A stretch of DNA of 64,000 bases from an uncultured Flavobacteriales bacterium (GTDB lineage: Bacteria; Bacteroidota; Bacteroidia; Flavobacteriales_D; Parvicellaceae), in assembly GCA_943788755.1 (NCBI GenBank), contig CALSRM010000003.1, forward strand, positions 124,001 to 188,000. Reading direction: 5' to 3'. Under the pieces are notes generated by a model that searched no databases, had not been told where the DNA came from, and saw only the letters and a list, made by a program, of their open reading frames with translations. Both the position numbers and the translations under genes were made by a program. Position 1 is the first letter of the stretch. Each line of letters starts with the position of its first letter. Positions 42,514 through 52,111 of this stretch are shown in pieces.

Positions 42514-43485
42514 ATGGCAAGAATTCTAACTGGAATACAAAGTACCGGAACACCTCATTTAGGAAATCTATTAGGGGCAATTCTCCCGGCTATTGAAATG
42601 GCAAATAACAGTGAGAATGATGCTTTTCTATTCATAGCTGATTTACATTCATTAACGCAGATTAAAAATGGGGAAGAAATGCGTAACAACACATATTCTG
42701 TTGCTGCAAGTTGGCTTGCTTGTGGACTGAACCCCGAAAAAATGGTATTTTACAGGCAATCAGATGTTCCTGAATGTGCTGAGCTGTCCTGGTACTTGAG
42801 CTGTTACTTCCCTTATCAAAGGCTTCAGCTAGCCCACTCTTTTAAAGACAAAGCAGATAGACTGAAAGATGTAAACGGAGGCCTTTTTATTTACCCTATG
42901 TTGATGGCAGCTGATATCCTATTATACGATGCAGAATTTGTTCCCGTTGGAAAAGATCAACTTCAGCATCTGGAAATGACACGTGATGTAGCTTCTCGAT
43001 TCAATCATAGCATGGGAGATACATTTGTTGTTCCCGAACCAAAGATTCAAGAACATACTATGCTGGTGCCTGGTACCGACGGCAAAAAAATGAGTAAATC
43101 AAGGAATAATTATATTAACATATTTCTGCCCAAAAACGAGCTAAAAAAAGTTATAAATAAAAACTTTGTTACAGACGATACCCCTTTAGAAGATTCGAAA
43201 GATCCTGAAACCTCTGCTGTTTATCAGTTATACAAATTAATCGCAAATGAGCAACAAGTCACTCAAATGGCTGCCAACTTAAGAGCTGGGGGTTACGGAT
43301 GGGGACACGCTAAAAAAGAATTGCTCGCTTGTATTTTAGAACGATTCAGTAAGGAGAGAGAAAAGTATGATTACTACATGAAAAATACGTCCGAATTAGA
43401 TGAAGTATTATTAAATGGTGCAAATAAAGCAAGAGTCGTTGCTAAAGAAACACTTAAACGTGTACGAAAGAAGTGTGGCTACTAA
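42514..43485 (+). CDS. trpS: Tryptophanyl-tRNA synthetase
   Basis: A 323-residue class I synthetase: MARILTGIQSTGTPHLGNLLGAI carries the HIGH-type HLGN. The middle has MLMAADILLYDAEFVPVGKDQLQHLE, the tryptophan and ATP region, and the KMSKS loop is GKKMSKSRNN. The C-terminal part binds the anticodon. Length is normal. The strongest promoter in the window lies directly upstream. The YkgJ-family gene starts 3 bp after its stop. Confidence 0.97.
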   Translation: MARILTGIQSTGTPHLGNLLGAILPAIEMANNSENDAFLFIADLHSLTQIKNGEEMRNNTYSVAASWLACGLNPEKMVFYRQSDVPECAELSWYLSCYFPYQRLQLAHSFKDKADRLKDVNGGLFIYPMLMAADILLYDAEFVPVGKDQLQHLEMTRDVASRFNHSMGDTFVVPEPKIQEHTMLVPGTDGKKMSKSRNNYINIFLPKNELKKVINKNFVTDDTPLEDSKDPETSAVYQLYKLIANEQQVTQMAANLRAGGYGWGHAKKELLACILERFSKEREKYDYYMKNTSELDEVLLNGANKARVVAKETLKRVRKKCGY

Positions 43486-43488
43486 ATT

Positions 43489-43992
43489 ATGACAAAACCA
43501 TTTGATCATATCGAGCAAATTTCTATGGCCAAATCCCATAAGAAATCCCATAAGAATCTTTTAAAAGAGCTTAAAAAAGAAAAAAATGGAACTGTGGACC
43601 TCCTTTTTAGCCAAGCCCATGACGAAGTATTTGAGTGCACTGACTGCATGGATTGCGGAAACTGCTGCCGAACAACTGGTCCAATGTACACGCAAAAAGA
43701 CATCGAGAGAGTAGCTAATCATCTGAAAATGAAACCAGGTGCTTTTATTGAAAAATACCTACGGTTGGACGAAGATAATTTTTTCGTTTTGCAAGTTGTC
43801 CCCTGTCCATTTTTAGCTGAAGACAATGGTTGCTCCATCTATGAAGCAAGACCTAAAGCCTGTAAAGATTATCCCCATACAGATATGAGACATCAAAAAG
43901 GAATTTTCGATTTAACCTTAAAAAATGCTGAAGTTTGTCCGGCTGTGTTTAATATCTTGGAAAAGATAAAAGCCACTTCTCACAAAAAATAA
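43489..43992 (+). CDS. YkgJ family cysteine-cluster protein
   Basis: A 167-residue cytoplasmic protein with the family's Cys cluster: ECTDCMDCGNCCRTTGPMY, then VVPCPFLAEDNGCSIYEARPKACKDYPH and a later Cys (EVCPAVF). The Cys residues are thought to bind zinc or an iron-sulfur cluster (UPF0153/CxxCxxCC group). The role is unknown. The basic N-terminus (KSHKKSHKNLLKELKKEK) precedes it; a Met at position 13 is an alternative start. It lies 3 bp after trpS, so the two are probably cotranscribed. Confidence 0.88.
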   Translation: MTKPFDHIEQISMAKSHKKSHKNLLKELKKEKNGTVDLLFSQAHDEVFECTDCMDCGNCCRTTGPMYTQKDIERVANHLKMKPGAFIEKYLRLDEDNFFVLQVVPCPFLAEDNGCSIYEARPKACKDYPHTDMRHQKGIFDLTLKNAEVCPAVFNILEKIKATSHKK

Positions 43993-44122
43993 AATTATTT
44001 TGTTTGAATTAGACTATATGCATAAAATATAGTTTAGTCTGTTTCGTTTTTTGAAAATAACAATGTAATTTTACTTGCATAATAAAAGTAATAATTAATC
44101 TTTAATTGAAGAACTTGAAATT

Positions 44123-45379
44123 ATGGCAAGAACTTTATTTTTCATAATTCTATTATTATTTATTGTATTCATTGAAATTTATACCTACAACGGTTTAAAA
44201 TCGGCTTTTCCACAAGGAAGAAAAAAAGTAATTGTTTTCATTATCTACGCTATTAGTATTTTAGTAATAGTTATTGGAATCATTTCCATGGGCTTTTATT
44301 TGAGTGCTAGAAATACCAATATGGGGTATTGGAACAACTTGCTAATTGGAATAACGTTTACTTTGATAATTACCAAAATTGTTTTTGTAGGAACACTATT
44401 TCTTGGTGATTCCTTTAGAATCATTAAATTTTGTTTCCAAAAACTAAGTAGTTGGTTTTCTAACAATTCTGACACTGTAGAAATTGAAGGAAGGAGAAAA
44501 TTCATATCACAAATCGGAATGGGAATAGCAATAATTCCATTTACTGGACTTTTATATGGAATTATCAAGGGAAAATATGACTTTAAAATTCATAGACAAT
44601 CTTTAACTTTTCCTGACTTACCAAGTGCATTTGACAAACTCAAAATTGTTCAAATATCAGATTTTCATTCTGGCAGCTTCGATAATATTGAGTCGGTCGC
44701 AAGAGGTCTCAAAATGGTGCAAGACCAAAATCCAGATTTAATCTTTTTCACGGGAGATTTGGTGAATAATTTTGCACAAGAAATAGAACCCTACATGCAT
44801 TTATTGAAAGATTTAAATGCCCCAATGGGTAAGTTTGCGGTTTTAGGAAATCATGACTATGGAGAATATGTAAATTGGGAATCAGAAGAAAAAAAACTAG
44901 AAAATACTGAATCCATAAAACTACATCTCGCCCAAATGGGTTTTTCTGTTCTAAATAACCAAAGAACCTCTCTAATTAAAAATAATGAGCAAATTCAAAT
45001 AGTTGGCGTAGAGAATTGGGGTAAACCTCCATTCCCATCCTATGGAGATTTAAATAAGGCTCTGGAAGGCATAAATAAAGAAGATTTTACAATCCTTCTT
45101 TCTCATGATCCAGATCATTGGGAAGAAAAAACTTTACCGCATCCTAAAAATATAAACCTTACTCTAAGCGGACATACGCATGGCATGCAAATGGGAATAG
45201 AAATCCCAGGATTTAAATGGAGTCCAGTAAAGTATAGGTATAAAAAATGGGCTGGTCTCTATCAAAAAAATGGCCAATATTTATATGTTAATAGAGGTTT
45301 TGGATACCTCGGATATCCTGGAAGAATTGGTATTTGGCCAGAAATAACGGTAATTGAATTAAAAAGTAATCATTCATAA
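44123..45379 (+). CDS. Membrane-anchored metallophosphoesterase
   Basis: A 418-residue protein with four membrane helices in the first 160 residues and a calcineurin-like phosphoesterase domain after them. The metal motifs are complete: KIVQISDFHSG, FFTGDLVNN, AVLGNHDYGEY, LLSHDPDHW and LSGHTHGMQMG. Similar YkuE/YaeI-type enzymes act on lipid pyrophosphates such as UDP-2,3-diacylglucosamine. The substrate here is not clear. It is transcribed alone between trpS-ykgJ and the AsmA-like gene. Confidence 0.9.
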   Translation: MARTLFFIILLLFIVFIEIYTYNGLKSAFPQGRKKVIVFIIYAISILVIVIGIISMGFYLSARNTNMGYWNNLLIGITFTLIITKIVFVGTLFLGDSFRIIKFCFQKLSSWFSNNSDTVEIEGRRKFISQIGMGIAIIPFTGLLYGIIKGKYDFKIHRQSLTFPDLPSAFDKLKIVQISDFHSGSFDNIESVARGLKMVQDQNPDLIFFTGDLVNNFAQEIEPYMHLLKDLNAPMGKFAVLGNHDYGEYVNWESEEKKLENTESIKLHLAQMGFSVLNNQRTSLIKNNEQIQIVGVENWGKPPFPSYGDLNKALEGINKEDFTILLSHDPDHWEEKTLPHPKNINLTLSGHTHGMQMGIEIPGFKWSPVKYRYKKWAGLYQKNGQYLYVNRGFGYLGYPGRIGIWPEITVIELKSNHS

Positions 45380-45545
45380 AACATTCATTCAATTAATCGC
45401 ATCAGATAATATATCTAAAATACTGTCGTTCAATTAATACTTACTCGTTAATAAGTATACCCACGCTGAAGAAATAAGCCATTTTATCCAAGTAATTTTA
45501 TCGTTCATTACGGTTTAACTAAAAGCTTCTGCTAAATAGATAAAA

Positions 45546-48241
45546 ATGTGGTATAAATGGGCAAAAAGATTAGTAGCTGGAATAGGAATATTCATTGCGT
45601 TAATGTTTGGTATAGCAGCCCTCATTATAAATCTCTACGAGGATGAAATAAAGCAATACGCAGTAGAAGAGCTAAATAAAACCTTAGCAGTTCCTGTAGC
45701 AGTAGAAGAACTCGAGCTGACACTGTTTTCACAGTTCCCTTCTGCTTCATTGCGGTTTAACAAATTGTTTGTAGCGGATACCAACGATAATGACACGTTA
45801 ATTTACGCCGATTACCTGTACATGAATTTTAATTTCTGGAATATGGTCGACGGAAACTATACCGTGAACGAGGTTAAAGCTGAAAATTCGGTGATTAAAT
45901 TACGCATTGATTCTTTAGGTAATGAAAATTATCTAATCCTAAAACAAGATTCTACAGGTAAACAAAACAATAAATTCTCATTTGCTTTAGAAGAAGTAGA
46001 ATTTAATCAAATTCGATTAAGTTATTCTAATAAAACCACTCAACAACATTACAGTATCAACAGTGAAAATATAAACTTCGCCGGAAACTTCTCGCAAAGT
46101 AATTATGAACTTTCCGCAACATCCAATTTTTACATCAACCAGTTAAAAAGCAACTCCATCAAATATGTGGAAAACAAAAATGCTGCTGCAAATATTGTTT
46201 TGAATATTCATAAGGATAGTAGCTTGTATCAACTGAAAAAAGCAGAGCTATCTATTGAAGATTTGTTGTTTGACATGAGCGGAAAGTATACCAACAACAA
46301 AGACTCTTCATTTATGGACTTAAGCATTAAAGGAAGAAATATTGATCTCCAAAGAACCTTTTCTATTTTTCCAAAAGAGTATTTTGACGCACTTTCTGCA
46401 TACAAAGCTCAAGGAATGGTTGTTTTTGAAACGAGAATAAAGGGGGTTATTGCCAAAAATTCTTCCCCCCATGTAATTGCTGACTTTACACTAAATAACG
46501 GCGACCTAATCGAAAAAGAAACGGGAGCACATCTAAAACATTTATCGCTAGCGGGCCATTTCGAAAGTCGAAATAAAAAAAACCACGAAGTAATTGAATT
46601 TAAGAACATCAGTGGAGTTCTTGAAAACGGAAAAATAGAAGGCAATATTCTGATTTCAAATTTTAAAACTCCGTCTATTGAAGCGGAGTTAACCGGAAAC
46701 CTTTCAATGAAAAAAATGAAGCAATTTGTCAACTCTGAAAAGATGGAAACCCTTGATGGAAATGCTTTATTCGAAGTTGAATTTGCCGGAATGTTAAATA
46801 CCGCTAATGGTGCGAAAGCCTAAGATAAAAACTTCTAATGGTTTCATTAAGATTCAAGATGTTTCTCTCAAAACAAAAAGCAGTCATCTAGCCTTCACTA
46901 ATTTAAATGGAAGTCTTTCCTTAAAAAAGAACGACGCAGCTTTCAGTAATTTAACAGGCTCCATATTAAGTTCTCAATTTAAAGCTGATGGGATAATAAA
47001 AAACATTATTCCGTTTTTACTATTCGAAAAAGAACAATTAGTAATCGAAACTGATTTTCGATCAAAATCTGTCAGTTTAAATGAAATAATGGGAAGCGAA
47101 ACAACAGCGAATTCTGAAGAAGCAATTCCTTTGAATTTCCCTGATAACATAAACTTCAATCTCAAGTCTCACATTGGAGAATTGAATTATGAGAAATTTA
47201 CAGCATCTAATCTAAAGGGAATTATTACCTACCAAAATAAAAAACTTTCAGCAAAAAAAATAACCTTCAAAGCCAACAAAGGAAGTTATATTTTGAATTC
47301 AGAGATGGAACAAACGAATATTAATTCATTCTTTTGGACGCTTGATGGCACCGCAACCAACATCGACATTAATAATTTCTTTAGCGAATTTAATGACTTT
47401 GGACAAAAATTTTTGACTCATGAAAATATTAAAGGAAAAACCACGGTTCAACTGGGTTTAGCTACTGTTATTGATGGGTATATGAACATAGACATGAATC
47501 GCTTATACTCTGAAGCAAATTTTTCTATTAAGAAAGGTGAATTAATAGACCAAGCGGCATTACTTGATATTGCTGACTATTTTGAATCTAATAAAATTGT
47601 GAAAACAGTTGTAGACACCAAACTATTAAAGAAAAAGATAAAACATAGTCAAGTTTGCAAACCTTGACAACAAAGTTATTATTGACAAAGGGAAAATTCA
47701 CATACCGCAGATGACTTTATCTACCAATGTTATGGACCTGAACATTTCTGGGATTCACGGCTTTGATGACAACGTAGATTACCACCTTAACTTCAGGTTA
47801 AATGACGTTCTTGTAAGGAAGAAAAATCAAGATGAATTTGGACCTATTAAAGATGATGGATTAGGAGTAAAATTATTTCTTCATATGTATGGAAACCTAT
47901 CTGATCTTAAATTCAAGCTCGACAAGGAAGAAAAGAAAATAGCTCGAAAAGAAGCTATTCAAGAAGAGAAAAAAGAATTAAAATCCATCTTAAAGCAAGA
48001 ATTTGGGCTCTTTAAAAAAGACAGCACAATACAAACTCCGGTTGAAGAAGAAACAAAAACAACTTTCGAGGTCGAATGGGATGAGTTTGATAACGAACCA
48101 GATGTATCAACTGAGAAGGGACCTGACAAAAAAGAAAAGAAGAAGAAAAAGGGGGGAAACAAAGGATTAAACAAATTCTTAAAGAAATTAGGGGTTGAGG
48201 AAGAAGAAAAAAAGAAAGTGGAAATTGAAATTGAAGGGTAG
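45546..48241 (+). pseudogene. AsmA family protein, two +1 frame disruptions
   Basis: Three frames in a row (45546-46823, 46798-47667, 47642-48241) make one protein of about 898 residues when joined. It has an N-terminal membrane helix (about 9-32, LVAGIGIFIALMFGIAALII), then the AsmA N-terminal pattern (YAVEELNKTLAVPVAVEELELTLFSQFPSASLRFN), long beta-rich repeats, and an AsmA C-terminal region (KGTTVQLGLATVIDG, MDLNISGIHGFDDNVDYHLNFRL). The tail is Lys/Glu-rich. Each break adds one base. The first lies between 46798 and 46823, the second between 47642 and 47667 (the family sequence resumes HVKFANLDNKVIIDKG). Intact AsmA-like proteins bridge the envelope and move lipids to the outer membrane. 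Sequencing error cannot be ruled out. Confidence 0.75.
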
Positions 48242-48344
48242 TTTAAAAAACTACCGTGTACTCGAGCAACGCATCAATAACTTTCCTCCAGTTTTTTAAC
48301 TCAACATGTCAAAATGGAACAATAGAGCAAATCACAAAAGAGCA

Positions 48345-49607
48345 TTACTCTGCATCCACTTGTTGCGCTGCTGTTTTTCTAGCTTCAATTTCATCTAATT
48401 CAAGTCGTATAGGAGCAATATACTCCAAATACACTACCAAAGCACTGTCCACTAATGGGTCAGATGAAGGAATGTCAATTTTTAAAGGATCAACAGCTTT
48501 TCCATGAATAAAGATTCTATAATCTAAATGCGGTCCTGTTGAAGCTCCTGTACTTCCAACTTCTCCTATTTTTTGCCCTTGCACTACCGAAGCGCCTTTT
48601 TTTATCCCTGGACCAAACTTACTTAGGTGCATATACTTAGTTACCATGTCTCCGGTTGTATGCTGGATTTTAACTAACCGCCCTGCATCACCAGCCCATC
48701 CAGCATAAATAACTTTACCCGTGCCTGTTGCAACCACTTCGGTTCCTGTTGGTGCTGCATAATCTACACCATGGTGTGGACGATAGTATTTATGAACCGG
48801 ATGAAAACGATTATGTGAAAATTTAGACGAGATACGACTATACTCTAATGGGGCAGACAACAAGGCCCTCTTCATACTTTCTCCTTTCTCAGTATAATAA
48901 CCTAATTCAGCTGTGTCCTCTTCATAGTAAAATACGTAATGGTCATTCCCCATATGATTAAACAAAACTGCATTTACGTTTCCAACGCCTATATTTTCTC
49001 CTTCAACATATTTCGTTTCATACATTACTTTGAAATAATCACCTTTTTGAATCCCAAAGAAATCGATAGACCATGCAAACAATTTGGAAAACTCCATCAC
49101 TAATGCCGGACTCAAATCATTATCAATAAATGCATTCCATAAACTTGATGTGATAACCCCACCAGCTGATTCAGCTATTATTTCTAAATCTTTTTTTCCA
49201 ACAAATACATTTAAGGTATCTTCAAAATCAAAAACAACATATTCTATTGCATTTTTTTCATAAATAAATCGTTTTGTTCTTTTGTTTGAATCCTTGGAAC
49301 AAAAAACATAGTAAGGATGGTTAGGTTTTATTTTACGCACATCAAAAACGGAATCAAAGTCATCAGCTATTTTAAATATTGTTGATTGATCTATCCCATA
49401 TTTTGGAAGAATGTGCGTCAAACCTTGGTTTAGTTCCACGACACCACTGTCCAAGAAAAATTCATCTACATCCAAACCGTACATAAAAATAGTGTCCTTA
49501 ACTACTTCCTCCACAATGTCAACTACTTCCTCTTTTAGCTTTTCCGTCTCTGATTCAGAACAACCTATTAAAATGAATAAGCTAAGTAGGAATAAAGTAT
49601 TTTTCAT
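48345..49607 (-). CDS. M23 family peptidase, lipoprotein
   Basis: From the sixth codon of the frame the protein has a lipoprotein signal (MKNTLFLLSLFILIGCSESETEK; acidic after Cys). It is a LytM/M23 metallopeptidase of 420 residues. An N-terminal domain (OapA/LysM-like linker region, about 45-260) precedes the catalytic domain: FHPVHKYYRPHHGVDYAAPTG (zinc His and Asp), VKIQHTTGDMVTKYMHLSKF, and TGPHLDYRIFIHGKAVDPL. The third zinc site reads HLD where many M23 enzymes have HLH. I have seen the HLDYR form in Bacteroidota. The enzyme would cut peptide cross-links in peptidoglycan. It converges on the AsmA-like gene. Confidence 0.88.
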   Translation of the reverse strand: MKNTLFLLSLFILIGCSESETEKLKEEVVDIVEEVVKDTIFMYGLDVDEFFLDSGVVELNQGLTHILPKYGIDQSTIFKIADDFDSVFDVRKIKPNHPYYVFCSKDSNKRTKRFIYEKNAIEYVVFDFEDTLNVFVGKKDLEIIAESAGGVITSSLWNAFIDNDLSPALVMEFSKLFAWSIDFFGIQKGDYFKVMYETKYVEGENIGVGNVNAVLFNHMGNDHYVFYYEEDTAELGYYTEKGESMKRALLSAPLEYSRISSKFSHNRFHPVHKYYRPHHGVDYAAPTGTEVVATGTGKVIYAGWAGDAGRLVKIQHTTGDMVTKYMHLSKFGPGIKKGASVVQGQKIGEVGSTGASTGPHLDYRIFIHGKAVDPLKIDIPSSDPLVDSALVVYLEYIAPIRLELDEIEARKTAAQQVDAE

Positions 49608-49763
49608 TTTGTAATTAACCATGGTTTATAAATTCGAAAATAAGTAAACCAATCGCTCATTAACAATTGAATAAAATTGGTTTTACACAGTTGCTTGTGA
49701 CAACACAGCAGTAAACAAAACTAATGTCTTCCAATATACATATAATAACCATTTATTATTCGC

Positions 49764-49771
49764 TAAATTTG
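49764..49771 (+). promoter_or_regulatory. -7 box (TAAATTTG) before the orphan signal-peptide ORF and VOC gene
   Basis: An exact TAnnTTTG match 26 bp before the short ORF at 49798 and 125 bp before the VOC gene. Confidence 0.35.
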
Positions 49772-49797
49772 CGCTCGTATTTTAATCTAAAATTCTA

Positions 49798-49893
49798 ATG
49801 AAAACTTTAACCGTATTCTTTACTATATTATTTTCAGCGCAATATTATACGCAGAAAAAATTCCAAATAATTTTTAATTCAATAGTTCAATAA
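49798..49893 (+). pseudogene. Short ORF with an orphan signal peptide
   Basis: A 31-residue frame begins MKTLTVFFTILFSAQYYTQKK, an almost complete signal peptide ending SA before Gln, and then stops. A -7 box lies at the right distance, and the next gene starts 3 bp after its stop. It looks like the 5' end of an exported-protein gene whose body was lost, or a leader peptide for the VOC gene. Confidence 0.35.
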
Positions 49894-49896
49894 AAC

Positions 49897-50316
49897 ATGA
49901 ATTTAAGACCTTTTCACCTTGCTATACCTGTTTCCAACATAGAAAAAGCAAGAGATTTTTACGGTAATACATTAGGCTTCGAAGAAGGTAGGTCATCTGA
50001 AAAGTGGATTGACTGGAATTTTTATGGACATCAATTGGTTACCCATGAAGATAAAACGATGCAGATTAACAACGTGCATAACCCCGTAGATGGACAACAA
50101 GTTCCCATACCTCATTTCGGCGTAGTTCTATCAATGAATGATTGGGATGCAATCGCTGAAAAGTTAAAAAGTATAGACACTAAATTCTTAATCGAACCCT
50201 ATATTAGATTTAAAGGAGAAACAGGAGAACAAGCAACATTATTCTTTTTAGACCCCTTTGGAAACGCGCTCGAATTCAAGGCTTTTAAAAACCTGGAAAG
50301 TCTTTTTGCAAAATAA
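49897..50316 (+). CDS. VOC (glyoxalase/bleomycin resistance) family protein
   Basis: A 139-residue protein with one VOC fold: [26 protein letters not shown] at the N-terminus with a metal-type His, [18 protein letters not shown] in the middle, and [16 protein letters not shown] with a Glu near the end. VOC proteins are metal-dependent dioxygenases, lyases or drug-binding proteins. The substrate is not predictable. The short ORF ending 3 bp upstream is probably on the same mRNA. Confidence 0.9.
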   Translation: MNLRPFHLAIPVSNIEKARDFYGNTLGFEEGRSSEKWIDWNFYGHQLVTHEDKTMQINNVHNPVDGQQVPIPHFGVVLSMNDWDAIAEKLKSIDTKFLIEPYIRFKGETGEQATLFFLDPFGNALEFKAFKNLESLFAK

Positions 50317-50388
50317 GCCCCTATTTACTTCTACCCTCTAAATTCTGCTGAAAAGACTGTTATTTTTACAGCCCTAATTTGGAGAAAC

Positions 50389-51048
50389 TTACCCGTGGTG
50401 GATATCCTCTCGGGTAAAGGCAACATCATAATAAATATTTTTACTTCTCGCTATTGCTTTTAATTGGGCAATAAACGCTTCATTTTGATCTTGCTTGATG
50501 GAGTCAATGTCCAATAAATAGGTCTTATTATTCTTATCTAAGAATCGAATATCTCGATGACTACTTTCAATCTTAACAATCTCTTTCATTGGAATTATGG
50601 TAATGTAATTAGATACAACAGTAATCGCATTTTCTTGAATAAGTGTTCTATAACCTGAACTAAAAAGGTTTTGAACTAAGTTAATAAAGCCTTCTAAAAA
50701 GTAGAATCCAATCAGTATCCCGATAATAAACGCTTCATTTACATATAACAAAAGCATGATAGATAAATACGCATAAAAACCAATGTTTATGGCTTCATAA
50801 ACAATCGCTTTTTTCATTCCTTGCCTGCTAATTATAAAAGAATTTGGTGCTTTTTTAGCAAGGTAAGATGCTTGCCACCTGTAGTTCGCTTTTAAAAATA
50901 ATAAAATGAACATAAAAATAGCAATAGCTAAAAACACCTGTTTCAAGTAAGGGACTACAATATCCATTTCTTCGTGATAAGTAATCCATGCTGTAATTGC
51001 AACTCCGATAAAAACAAATAAAGCAATCCGATTGACGAGTTTTGTCAT
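50389..51048 (-). CDS. Membrane protein of unknown function, PH-like C-terminal domain possible
   Basis: A 219-residue protein with two N-terminal helices (about 8-60) and two more around residues 85-130. A soluble C-terminal part of about 80 residues reads RTLIQENAITVVSNYITIIPMKEIVKIESSHRDIRFLDKNNKTYLLDI. This order of strands resembles bacterial PH-like (YdbT/bPH) domains, but the match is loose. I do not recognise a family. It ends the three-gene minus-strand block with the lytic transglycosylase and aminotransferase genes, 31 bp after the former. Confidence 0.6.
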   Translation of the reverse strand: MTKLVNRIALFVFIGVAITAWITYHEEMDIVVPYLKQVFLAIAIFMFILLFLKANYRWQASYLAKKAPNSFIISRQGMKKAIVYEAINIGFYAYLSIMLLLYVNEAFIIGILIGFYFLEGFINLVQNLFSSGYRTLIQENAITVVSNYITIIPMKEIVKIESSHRDIRFLDKNNKTYLLDIDSIKQDQNEAFIAQLKAIARSKNIYYDVAFTREDIHHG

Positions 51049-51078
51049 ACCGCGAAATTAGGCATTTAAGGCGGATTC

Positions 51079-52020
51079 TTAAAACGCTTTGCATTCAAAA
51101 ATGTAATCGCATTTTTCGTAAATCAATTCTTGTAATTGAAGCAGCGACGCAAGTGCAACCTGAGAATAATTTTGAGAGGCATTTTTAAACCCACCCCATT
51201 CACTTTGCCACATAAGCGTTATGAGTTCCTGACCGCCTTTTTCCGGCTGGAGACTATCCATTAAGCCTCCTACATTTCCAGCCCCAGCATGGTAAATATG
51301 CAGCACAAATAAGCGAAACCATAAATCTGATTCGTTATATAATAAGCTGTGTTTGTCTAATATTCGCCTAGCTGCTGGAACACAAGTAGTGCGCAAAAGA
51401 TGCGCTGCCCCCATTGCCGATTTATCAAAATCTTTTCGTTCATCAACATATTTATTGACTTTCAAGCCATGCGAGCGTGCTACAGATTTCATTAACTGAA
51501 AAGGACCATAAGCACCAACACTGGAATACTGTATTTTACCTGGACTTTCTATTAGTAATATTGCCTGGGCGTACCATGGATCAGTTCTATATTTTTCAAA
51601 AGCATCCACAGCTTTGCTAATACTAGGCATTACTGTTTCGATTTGGTAAAAATGACTTTTTCCTGAAGTCACATAAATTTTCACATCAGTAGCCAACCCA
51701 TACTGTTTGCGGACACTGTCTTTATAAAGTCCTTTTTGTGTTTCTGTTTGTGCTTTCCATGCAACAAAAGACTCTTTTCCTAAAATGGTTCTAGTAGCAG
51801 CAATATTTATAATACAAGAATCTGGAGGTGTAACCATTACTTGCTTCCAAAAATTCGGTTGTGCTAATGTGTCCCATCTTCCAATAAATAAATCATCAGA
51901 TTTAACAAATTGATGATTTGTAGTATCGCGCTTGGTGTAGACATCAATAATATCAGCCTGCTGCCCAAAAGACAGCAAGGAAAATAGAATAAAATTAGCT
52001 ACGAAAATTTGTTTATGCAT
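51079..52020 (-). CDS. Lytic transglycosylase (SLT domain), exported
   Basis: A 313-residue protein with a signal peptide (ends SFG before Gln-Gln). The C-terminal half is an SLT domain: AILLIESPGKIQYSSVGAYGPFQLMKSVARSHG contains the catalytic Glu (IESPG) and the GAYGPFQLM motif, followed by YHAGAGNVGG. The family cuts peptidoglycan glycan strands to anhydro-MurNAc ends. The first 150 residues have no recognised domain. It starts 91 bp after the aminotransferase gene on the same strand. Confidence 0.85.
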   Translation of the reverse strand: MHKQIFVANFILFSLLSFGQQADIIDVYTKRDTTNHQFVKSDDLFIGRWDTLAQPNFWKQVMVTPPDSCIINIAATRTILGKESFVAWKAQTETQKGLYKDSVRKQYGLATDVKIYVTSGKSHFYQIETVMPSISKAVDAFEKYRTDPWYAQAILLIESPGKIQYSSVGAYGPFQLMKSVARSHGLKVNKYVDERKDFDKSAMGAAHLLRTTCVPAARRILDKHSLLYNESDLWFRLFVLHIYHAGAGNVGGLMDSLQPEKGGQELITLMWQSEWGGFKNASQNYSQVALASLLQLQELIYEKCDYIFECKAF

Positions 52021-52111
52021 TACAATAAAGATTAGGTAACTAAATAACGATAAATTGCCCTGATTGTTACCCCGCTTTTCAGAAAAATATTAAGTATGTA
52101 TTGTGCAGAAC

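Noticed and set aside
46798-46823. A programmed +1 shift at GCC-TAA in the AsmA-like gene
   Set aside because: The first break could be read as a shift at the stop codon, but the second break in the same gene lies upstream of its stop (family sequence resumes at HVKFANLDN), so a common stop-codon mechanism does not fit.
48237-48255. A hairpin GGTAGTTT/AAACTACC over the stop of the AsmA-like gene
   Set aside because: The stem is short and no T-run follows, so a terminator call is not supported.
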